Assembly (NCBI RefSeq): GCF_032362555.1
Contig: NC_083508.1
Span: 12,491,001-12,555,000 of the forward strand
DNA length: 64,000 nucleotides
Reading direction: 5' to 3'
Source: Amyelois transitella
Lineage: Eukaryota; Arthropoda; Insecta; Lepidoptera; Pyralidae
This document shows, one piece after another, positions 19,164 through 31,100 of this stretch (position 1 is the stretch's first letter; each line of letters opens with the position of its first letter). The translations under genes and the position numbers were made by a program. A model generated the notes under the pieces. The model did not search any database. It was not told the DNA's origin and worked only from the letters and a program-made list of their open reading frames with translations.

Positions 19164-22100
19164 TCAATTATGCGCCGCGCGTTTCCCCTGCATATAGCCT
19201 TCCCATCTTTTCGCCGTATCTATCAATATGGGGTCGTCGTCCAAGCCGGCTAGAAGGTATAATTGGTTCACATGTGTCGCGTGGTAGTCCCACCTGGCTA
19301 TATTAGGGCTAACACCGAGTGTCACATGTCTAAGGTCGTAAAAACTCCCGCTGCCAGTATCAAACAGTGGTAGTAAAGTTTTGAGTGAAGTCATGCCGTC
19401 GTCGAACATCTTTTTTGCCTGGGACCTTGTTGTCTTGCCCTCTAGGACGTGAAGGTCGTACAAACCTAGGAGAGTGTAGATGAAGCCGTTGAGCACGAAT
19501 AGTGATGGCGAAGTAGGATATTCTTCATACCTGCAATAATAAATAAATATATTGAATAATTATATTAAAAGAAGCAAATTGTCACAATTTCATTATTAAA
19601 CCATACGAATCGAACCATTAGCAGTCGAATGTCAACTTTCAGTCTTTTCGAGACTGTTGGCTCCGTCTACCCCGCAATGGATATAGACGTAATTATATGT
19701 ATAAAGCAACAAAATAAGTAATTTTTAAAAATCATCTTACCTTATCGATTAATGGAATAAACAGGTTATAAAGTTTGTGTTTTTGTAACTCTCTTTACGG
19801 CAACGCTAGGGGGCGCTAGTGCGGCACTCACCAAACGTACTCGTTCATCCACATCGCCTTGACGCCGCCCGCGTGGCTGGGGATGTCCAGCAGCTGCAGC
19901 GCCCTCTTGGCGGCGCGCAGGTACTCCACGGACCCGCTGCGGTAGTAGGCACGCGATAATACGGAGATGGCGTGCCCTTGGCTCATGGCCGAGTACCTGA
20001 ATGGGAATAAATAAAGATGTTTTCATGTAACCATGTTATCGTTTTGTACAAAAAAAATTTAATTGATAAATATATATGGATGGGACAAATTACACAGATT
20101 TAGTTAGCCTCGAAGTATGTTCTAAACTTTAGCTAAATAACGATACTTTATTATATAATGAATACGTAAATACTTGACTTTTGTGAGACTTTTAATAAAA
20201 CGTCACAGGTAAGGGTGTCGAGACACAATGTAAAGATTCATAGGAAAACGACAATATTTATTGCACGAGTTTTAAAATTTTTACGAGAGCGTGGGGATTA
20301 GCTATAGTTACTGATCCAGAAAATAGCCGCTTGAGAATAGCGAGCTAATTAACTTAGTGAGCGCTGAAATAGGGAAAACCACGACGGCACGTTGTCCAAA
20401 TAGATATAAGATCGATTATTTAATGAATTGATTTGATGCACAAAAAAACATAACTCTATCGTAATATTTAGAACTTTTTGAATTGCTGCGGCGTACACCT
20501 GCATAGAGTTAAGTTATATATTTTTTAATTATTTTATGTTGTATTTGAGAAGCTTGTGTACGTTGGGTTATTTTATAAAAAAAAAAAAAAAAAAATTATT
20601 AGCGATCGGCTGTCAACCATTCACTATCTTGGAATTTTTATTCCATTATTAAGTCATCCGACTAAAAAGTCACCTTGTAAAAGCTTATAATTTTGGCATT
20701 CTTCTTAATTCTATGGGCGGTAAAGTCTGATCTCGGTGACTAGACTTTGGAACTTTCTATCCCGTTTAGGATAACTCTTATGTAATATACTAGCTGTGCC
20801 CGCGACTTCATCCGCGTGGAATAGTTATTTTGGGCATTATTAAAGCCCTCGAGGATGAATGATTACCCCCGTTTATTTTCATATTTTCCATTATTTCTTC
20901 GCTCCTAATAGTTTCATTGTGATGTTATATATCCTAAAGCGTTCCTCGATAAATGGTCTATTCAAAACAAAAATAATTCTTCAATTCGAACCGAGTAGTT
21001 CCTGAGATTAGCGCGTTCAAACAAACAAACAAACTCTTCAGCTTTATAATATTAGTATATATTAATGTATGGGTTCATTACATTACATTCAGAGACCTAA
21101 TTAATGGACATTTGCATACTAAAATTCAATTGTAATCAAAATAACTACGCTTTAAGGATCACATCAATCAAATTAAATGTCCATTGAAATCAATTAGGAA
21201 TGCAACAAATTGTTACCAGCAATTGAGACACAATGGCTGACATTCAATTAAACATATCTCGGACAAGACTATTAGCGTCGACTATAACGGTTAATGTTAT
21301 TAACTGACTGATTAACATAACATACAGTTATATTTATGAATCGTGCCACGTAGCCGTGTGGTGCCCGACACCATTATAAAAAAAGAATAGGACCACTCCA
21401 TCTCTTTCACACGGATATCGTAAAAGGCGACTAAGGCTAGGCTAGCTATAGGCTTATAAACTTGGGATTCTTCTTTCAGGCGATGGGCTGGCAACTTGTC
21501 ACTATTAGAATCTCAATTCTATCATTAAGCTGAACGTGGCCGAATCAGCTGAACGTTGCCTATCGGTCTTTTAAGACTGCTGGCTTTGTCTACCCTGCAA
21601 GGGATATACACTTGATCATATGAATAAATGAGTAAATTATACGTACCATCCAATTTAAAATATATTTATTATTCTTTCTAATATATCGGTCGAATCGGTG
21701 AATGGTGTCTAATATTCGATCTTTACCGGCGATGCGCCTGCGCACGGTAATAGGCCACCCGCAGATATATATTTAGCTTGATCCTAATATATACATATGT
21801 ATATCACGCCTTATGGAGTACATAGAGCCAATAGTAACAAGTCCCTAAGTCCACTTTCAGCAAGATGATTCAGCACACCCTGTGTCACCAACAAGCAATA
21901 CCAAGAGCACTGACCAGCCCGGGCGCAGCTCGCGCGCGGCGATGCGCCGGCGCACGGGGATGGGCCAGCCGCCCGAGCGCGCGCTCTGGTGGCGCGTGAG
22001 CCAGCGCGCCGCCGCGAAGAAGTGCCGGCTGTGCTCGCTGGACGACACCGTCACGTTGTCCAGGGCGCCCGCGCCGCTCAGGATGATGCTCGACATCTGT

Positions 22101-25100
22101 TCCATTTATACAGGGTGTCTTTTAATTCAACTGCATAAATTTAACTGTTAAGTGTACTCATCTAAAGGATATTTAAAAACGTTAAAAGAAAAATATCGGT
22201 TCATATTTCAGAAAGTACGAAAAAAAATAAAAGTATCAAAATCCACGATCCTAAATACGTCATATCACCCCGGCCGGCGGAAAAGCGACGCGTAAGATTC
22301 AGGGGTCAACGACACAATTCATTCAGCTGAGCGATCTCGACAACTCTGTATTTTACTTGATCTTGATACTAGAAAAAATAATTTATTTTTCAGACATTTA
22401 TTTACATGTTTAGTTTTAATTTCTTTTTGTAGTATTGGTCTTTAATAAAGCGTGTGACGTAGTTTTTGAGAGTTTTTTTAATGTGAAAATGATGACGTTT
22501 AAATAAAATAAAAATAGGCTCAAACAGCTTAGAAGCATGGGTAAAGTCTATGTTTAAAAGGATGCAGTTGTTTTAAATGTCACCCTGTATATTATTTAGC
22601 GTCGTCGGTCGGTTGGCAATAACTTCGCTTCGTATGAAAACCTGACTCACCCAATCCAGGGTCCATGGTCGAAGTCAGACCCCGATCTCTACTCCGTGGT
22701 GAAGATGCAGCCGGGACTAAAGTCAGGAGGAAGAAGGTCGGTTGGCAATTCTTTACGATACTAGATTTGTATAGTGCCGTGTTGCTCCCGGCACCAATAC
22801 AAAAAAGAATAGGACCACTCCATCTCTTTCCCATGGATGTCGTAAAAGGCGACTAAGGGATAGGCTTACAAACTTGGGATTCTTTTTTAGGCGATGGGCT
22901 AGCAACCTGTCACTAGTTGAATCTCAATTCTATCGTTAAGCCAAATAGCTGTACGTGGCCATTCAGTCTTTTGAAGACTGTTGGCTCTGTCCACCCCGCA
23001 AGGGATATAGACGTGACCATATGTATGTACTAGATTTTGCACCAAAGGGATCACTCGAAGGGGCATCATATTGAATTATAGATCTGATGTCTGCTATAGC
23101 TAAGACGGATAAAAAAAAACCGGACGATACTGTGATGTTGTCTTGTGCGCACACGCCGATTAGGATTATACTCGAACTCGAAATCTGTCACATTACTTAT
23201 GTTTTTAAAGGAGGTTATGTAAACAGTTAACTATGCTGCCTAAGACAATGGAAATTGATGTCTACCTATGTATGCAATACATACCATATACATACATATC
23301 ATTTTTTAAGTGGTGGTAATTTCGTTGCTTTTTGTAGATGGCGCTAAATACACGCGGGTGAAGCTGCGGATAAAAACTAGTTTATCATAATAATAAATGC
23401 ATATTGCAGACATTTTATGCATATTGCACGCATTTTAGGCGACGGGCTAGTAACCTGTCACTATTTGAATCTCAATTCTATCATTAAGCCAAACAGCTGA
23501 ACGTGACCTGTCAGTCTTTTGAAGACTGTTGGCTCTGTCCACCATTCAAGGAATATAGACGTGATTATATGTTATTATATAAGAGAGTTATGAATATGGA
23601 TGAAGCGAAGGAAGTATGCAGAGATCGTGGCAAGTGGAAAGAGGTAGTCTCTGCCAACACCTCCGGGAAAGAGGCGTGATTTTATGCATGTATGTATGTA
23701 TGGATATATATGTTTGTTATAAAAAAAGATTGTCTTCAAAAGGTTTACATTTTTGTAATTCGACATAAGACAAAATAAAAGTGTGTGACTAAAATAACAA
23801 TTCTACCTTGAATTTGTTCCTGGGCGACTTCCTCTTGGGTTTATCCAGCAAAGCCCAGCCTTTCTGCATGTCCACGATCAGGTCCCGAGTGATCCGCCGC
23901 CATTGCGCCTCCATGCCGATGCCGTAGTATATGTGCTCTCCCTGGTTAATTAGTCACATATTTATATGCGCCGTGTGGTTCCCGGCACCATTACAAGAAG
24001 AATAGGACCACTCCATCTCTTTCCCATGTATGTCGTAAAAGGCGACTAAGGGATAGGCTTATAAACTTGGGATTCCTCTTTTAGGCGATGGGTGGATAGC
24101 AACCTGTCACTATTTGAATCTTAATTCTATCATAAAGTCAAATAGCTGAACGTGGCCATTCAGTCTTTTCAAGACTGTCGGCTCTGTCTACCCCGCAAAG
24201 GATATAGACGTGACCAAATGTATGTATGTATTTATATGTATGTGAAAACATTACATCTATACTAATATTATGAAGCTGAAGAGTTTGTTTGTTTGAACGC
24301 GCAAATCTCAGGAACTACTGGTCCGAATTAAAAACTTATTTTTGTGTTATATAGACCATTTATCGAGGAAAGCTTTATGCTATATAACATCACGCTCCAA
24401 CTATAAGAAGCGTAGAAATCATGTAAAATATGAAAAGAACGGGGAAAATTATTCATCCTTGAGGAACCTCAAGGATGCCCAAAATAACTAATACACGCGG
24501 ACGAAGTCGCGGGCACAGCTAGTTCTTTAAAATATACGTGAAATCCAATGGAAAGCTGACAGCTAGGACTTACCTTCCTTCACCAGGTCAAGATACCTTC
24601 GAATGTGCTAATTTTATAGTGGTTTTTGACACTCACCGAAGCGTGGATCAGTTGGAGACTGGTGACATAATGTAAGTAGACCGTCTCCTTACGTTCCTTG
24701 TTCTGCAGCACCACTACCAACGAGGAGTTTGCCTTCATCACCAGGTCTAAGCTCAGCACGAAGTCTTGGGACACGTTTACCTTCAATTGGAAATTGTGTG
24801 TTTTCAAAATCATTTTTTTATTCATAACATACACGATATAATTTAGCTGATGTTGGGCTTGATGATTGCAATATTCAAATATTGACAGGTTGCTAGCCCA
24901 TCGCCTTAAAGAAGAATCCCAAGTTTGTAAGCCTATTACTTAGTCGGTTTTTACGACATCCACGGGAAAAAGATGGTGTGGTCCAATTCTTCTTTCTACT
25001 GGTGCCGAAAATAAACACAAAACACCTGAACGTAGCCTTTTGGTCTTTTCGAGACTAAGGCTCTGTCTACCCCGCAAGGGATATATACGGGATTATATGT

Positions 25101-28100
25101 ATGTATGTAATTTAGAATTTTGGCATCACAAATATAATACAGTACAGCTGGAACATCACAAGGACGCAGAGCCATTTATATTTTCCTGATATCTTGGAGT
25201 CTTAAATAAAACATGACTGTACCAGCATAAGCATTCTTGTATTTTGGCGGCTAGGTTGCTAAGGTATCCTATATGTCGCGGGAGCAATGATTCGGCTCGA
25301 CCGCCACCAAAGGGAAGATCTTCCGCCAGGCAAGGTGTTATGGCTGGGGAACCGCGCGACAGACGATGTTGTGTCGGAGGTTGTATATATAGCTCCAATC
25401 CGTGAAATCTTTTGAAATCGCGATTTAGTTTCTTCGCTGCTATTGGTTGAGCGCGTCAATTTCTTCGCGACGATTGACAGTTGTTGTTTGATTGGATGTT
25501 GTGATGAGTGGCGTAGAGATGTCGCCACATATATAATACATACCTTGAGCCAGACCTGGCTGGCGGGGTGGTCGGAGGTGGAGAACCTCATGACGCTGGT
25601 CTGCAGGCCGGCGTCGTAGTCGCGCGCCATGTACGCGTCCTTGCTCACAATCCAGTTCTCCGTGTATTTCTCGCCGTCCTCCAGTATCCTTCTCCTTGGC
25701 TCTGGCTCCGTTATGTTTTTGCTGTTGAAGTTCAAAATGTGTTAAGTGAGATTGTTTTTCAAAAATAAAGTTAGATGACATGCTAGTTGTAATGAATGTC
25801 CGCTCTAGTTCAGATCAAACTTCAAGGCGATTCACGTGGAAGTCAGACCGAAGTCGCTTCTTGTAACCTGACACACATTCCATGGTCGTGGTCATAGGCA
25901 GATCCATGTTCTTTTCCAAAGAGGATGCAACCTGCACTAGCACTATAGAATGACAAAAGTTAGAAGTAGTCTATTGCCTGTTGTGCGCTAATCCGAACTG
26001 AGCAATCTACGTCACATAGAACCCAATGGGCTCCCATTACACTGACACCGGTAGACACCTCGATCCCGCTGATGCATCACCTGGTCCCGGACTTCCACGT
26101 TGTAGTTCTCGAACGTGATAAGTCTTCTTGAGGTGTCGATTCAATCAATCCTCTCTTCCATTTCCTCGTAACAGCGGTGGTCTGACGGGAATCGTTTTAT
26201 GTCAATACCTGACTTACCCACTCCAGGATCACCATCATAAGCGCGAACTGCCCTCGTCTTTTGCCCAGAGAAGATGCAGCCGGCACATATTCCAGGAGGA
26301 TGAAAAAAAAGTTTGCAAAGAGAGAGAAATTAACCTGTAATGCGCCAACCCGAACTGAGCGATCTGCGTCGCGTAGAAGAACCCCCTGGGCTCCCACTGC
26401 ACAGACACCGGGACCCCCTCGATGCCGCTGATGCACTTCACCCGGTCCCGGACCTCCACGTTGTAGTTCTTAAATATGGTTAAGTCTTCTTTGTGAGTCG
26501 ATTCAACCTCCCTAAAGGTGACAGACTTCTGAGCGTATCGCCTGAATGTACCTTCTGTTCCAGACCAAACTTCAAAAGAGTTCACGCGGACGTAAGAAAG
26601 GAATTGCTTACATGGCTTGCCCTCTATAGGACCGTGGTCAGAAAGAATCTTGGCTTCCTCCAGAGGTAAGCAGCTGGTACAAACTCTAAAGGGACAATCA
26701 TGACGAAGCTATCGGAAAACTGACCTGTAATGCGCCAACCCGAACTGAGCGATCTGCGTCGCGTAGAAGAACCCCCTGGGCTCCCACTGCACAGACACCG
26801 GGACCCCCTCGATGCCGCTGATGCACTTCACCTGGTCTCGGGCCTCCACGTTGTAGTTCTTAAATATGGTTAAGTCTTCTTTCTTAAGGTGACAGACTTC
26901 TTAGCATATCGCCTGAATGTACCTTCTATTTCAGACCAAACTTCAAAACAGTTCACGCGGACGTAAGAGGAATTGCTTGCATGGCTTGCCCTCTCTAGGA
27001 CCGTGGTCAGAAAGAATCTTGGCTTCCTCCAGAGGTAAGCAGCTGGTACAAACTCTAAAGGGACAATCATGACGAAGCTATCGGAAAACTGACCTGTAAT
27101 GCGCCAACCCGAACTGAGCGATCTGCGTCGCGTAGAAGAACCCCCTGGGCTCCCACTGCACAGACACCGGGACCCCCTCGATGCCGCTGATGCACTTCAC
27201 CTGGTCTAGAACCTCCACGTTGTAGTTCTTAAATATGGTTAAGTCTTCTTTGTTAAGGTGACAGACTTCTTAGCGTATCGCCTGAATGTACCTTCTGTTC
27301 CAGACCAAACTTCAAAACGCGAACGTAAGAAAGGAATTGCTTACATGGCTTGCCCTCTCTAGGACCGTGGTCAGAATGAATCTTGGCTTCCTCCAGAGGT
27401 AAGCAGCTGGTACAAACTCTAAAGGGACAATCATGACGAAGCCAGCGAGTTAAACTGACCTGTAATGCGCCAACCCGAACTGAGCGATCTGCGTCGCGTA
27501 GAAGAACCCCCTGGGCTCCCACTGCACAGACACCGGTACCCCCTCGATGCCGCTGATGCACTTCACCCGGTCCCGGACCTCCACGTTGTAGTTCTCGAAA
27601 GTGGTGAACGTGCCCCGCGGATCGTACTTCTTCTTCGGATGGTACACTTTGCTGTAACTGTGTGACCATTCGAATTTCTCCACGCCGTCGGTTGCTGTTA
27701 TTTTCCCGTATACCTGTTGAATTAAAAAAAAAAAACAAAATTTTTATTCATTATTATAGTATACCCCATATCGCTTAATAATTGTCAAAACGTTTGGTTT
27801 CACAACATTGGTTGACGTCAAATAAATTACTTAAAACTAAGTTTACTGCCGCTTCCAAGGCGTCAGTGCAGAAGAAGCGGTAACAAACTGCACTGCAGCA
27901 TTTTCTTCAACAACGTCAACTTCACAATTATCCAAACTTAGAATAGAATGTGGACGAGAGGATACATTGTTTGAATTTTTTACCAGTAAGATACTCATAT
28001 AATCTCGTTTTTATCCCTTACGGGGTAGACAGTGCCAACAGTCTCTTTGAAGGGCCACGTTCAGCTGTATGGCTTAACGATGAAATTGAGATTCAAGTAG

Positions 28101-31100
28101 TGACGAAGAATCCCAAGTTTATTAGCCTTTTCCTTAGTTGACTTTTACGTCATCCATTGGAAAGATATGGAGTAGGTAAAGTTGCCGGCACGTTCAAATA
28201 AGACGACCATCTTTTACTAGCGAGTTGACTGAGCAACCTTGATGCTAGGGAATAATATATTCTTTATACCTATAATAATTTGTAATATATATAAATTATT
28301 TGCAAATTTACGTACGGGGTGACAATGCTGCGGTGTTGTTTGTTCCGCCGCTTTTTTTACACTTGAACTTTGGAAGCGGTAGTAAATATAATTATACTCT
28401 AGTCATGCTGATATCATTAAGCGATACGTATCATATCCTATTTTGAAATATTTCTAATGTCGTGTTTAAATGTATACTAAACATGACGCGGTAACCGCGC
28501 GCGTGTTAGTTATATATCAATATACTCATACAATATGCACAAACACGACACAAGGTGAACTGTACTGAGTAAATATAACTAATGTTATGTTTTGCATGTG
28601 CCGTGTGGTTCCCGGCACCAATGAGATTCAAATAGTGACAGGAACTTAAAAAAAGAATCTTAAGTTAATAAGTCTATCCCTTACTCGCCTTTTACGACAT
28701 TCATATGAACGAGATGGAGTGGTCCTATACTTCTTTTTATTGGTGCCACGGTATATCAGAGGTTGGTTTTTTTTTTAAATATTCATTTTACAACGCGGCT
28801 TTTAAACTATATGCAATTTAATTCGAATCGGTCCAGCTGTTAAGCTAGGTTAAAGCGAAACAGACAAACAGACAGACTTTCGCATATACATATAATTATT
28901 AGTGAGGGATGTGCACAACACAGTGTCATTGAATCTATTATAACATCTGTGCGAGTAATCACTACATAGTATAAAACAAAGTCGCTATTTTAGTCTGTTT
29001 GTCTGTATGCTTAAATCTTTAAATTACGCAACGGATTTTGATGCGGTTTTTTGTAACAGGTAGAGTGATTCAAGAGGAAGGTTTTTATGTATAATAACAT
29101 TTATAATTTTGCACCCGTGCGAAGCCGGGGCGGGTCGCTAGTAATAAATGTTATTTATAGAGTAACATCAGTACATTAAAGACAGAATGATGTAATTTAG
29201 GTTAATCTACAGCGCAATACAGTAATCAGCCGGCCGCATTATCATCTGTTAGCATACAGGTCGGAAAACAGGGAACGTAAAGTGCAGTATATTTAGATGC
29301 ACTGTTACTAATTGATAAGAAATGTATCGAAAAATAATAGTTTAAAAAAAACTAAAAAACTACACTTTTATTGCTAATCAAACTAAAAAATAGAAAATAA
29401 AAATTAATGACAAAGGAATTCAGTAGTAGCAAGTCGAACAATCAGTTATAGTCAGTCGTAGTAGTAATTACCTCGGATTAAAATTATAACAAAATTAAAT
29501 TTATAAACAAAACAATTTAAATCAGAGTAAAAAGCGTGGGGTGCCTGATGTAGTAAATATTAAAATCATTCTACTAGCATATATTTATGACAAGAGAGTT
29601 ATGAAAATGAAGTAAAATGCACCCCACGCTTTTTACTCTGATTTAAATTGTTTTTTTTTATAAATTTAATTTTGTTATAATTTTAATCCGAGGTAATTAC
29701 TACTACGACTGACTATAACTGATTGTTCGACTTGCTACTACTGAATTCCTTTGTCATTAATTTTTATTTTCTATTTTTTAGTTTGATTAGCAATAAAAGT
29801 GTAGTTTTTTAGTTTTTTTTAAACTATTATTTATTTTCTATTTTTTAGTTCGATTTGCAATAAAACAGGTAGTTTTTTAGATTTTTTATACAATTATTTT
29901 TTGGAAGTTAACACTTCTGGTATAACTATCTTACTAGAAAAGACTTTCGCAACCATGCGCCCATCGCCGGAGGTTTTCACAACTAACTTTCTTAAAGTTA
30001 TATGTGGCCTGATTGGATTAAATCTCATAATATTCTCATCATCATGATTCTTTTTAAGGCGATGGGCTTGCAACCTGTCACTATTTGAATCTCAATTCTA
30101 TCTTAAAGCCAAATAGCTGAACGTGGCCTATCAGTCTTTACAAGACTGTTGGCTCTGTCTACCCCGCAAGGGATATAGACGTGATTATATGTATGTATGA
30201 TGTATGATGATTGTTAAACCCAGTTGAAAAGAATTTTATAGTGATAAATCACTGTTAATAATATTTTTGACTATCCAGCAAACGTAATAATTTTCGATTG
30301 TGGCCTTGCCAGGAATCAAACCACAAGATTAAGAGGCAGATTGATACAGGAACAAAAATATTTCAAACATACCTCCACTGCCTTTACAACCAGGAACGCA
30401 ACAAAGTTTATCTGAAGACATCGTGGCACTTTTGTTGTAAAATCTGTCTTTCACAAAAACAAACACAAACTTGGGACTCCTATCTCAAATAATAAGGTAC
30501 TTTTTACAGGAGTCCTATCTCAAAATATCTGCACAACACAGTAAACACAGTCAGAGTCCAATCACAGATGATAAAATCACACGAATATCCGGAAGAACAA
30601 AGCTCGCCTCAACGGAAGATTCCAAACTCCAAATAACGACAAGTTATCAGCACAAAACAAAGTGCAAATAGGTAAATACACAGGCACCGGTAAAAAACAA
30701 CAGAAAGAAAGTTTACAGGTGTTCGAATCGAATTCAATCAAAACTTACTGCAAAACTTATTTGACATAAAAAACTGTCACTCATTTTCCAAACGAGTATT
30801 ACAGTGTTGCTATTATAAATAGGCAAAAGATACCTAATGTTAATTCAAGAATTGCATTAATATGTTAAATACGTATTAAATATCGCAAAGTTCTGTAGGT
30901 AGTAACTTTATTCTTGTATTTTTGTAAATTTAGTTGTTCAATTTTCATTTATTACTTTTGTTTTATTACTTATATATTTTTTATTGTTTTAAAATATTCT
31001 ACTAATTCTACTATGGTTTCTAATGGTAATTCTAAATGGAGCAATGCGATGAAATAAAGAAGCCTCAGGTTAATAGTAACATTATATGGAAATATATTAC

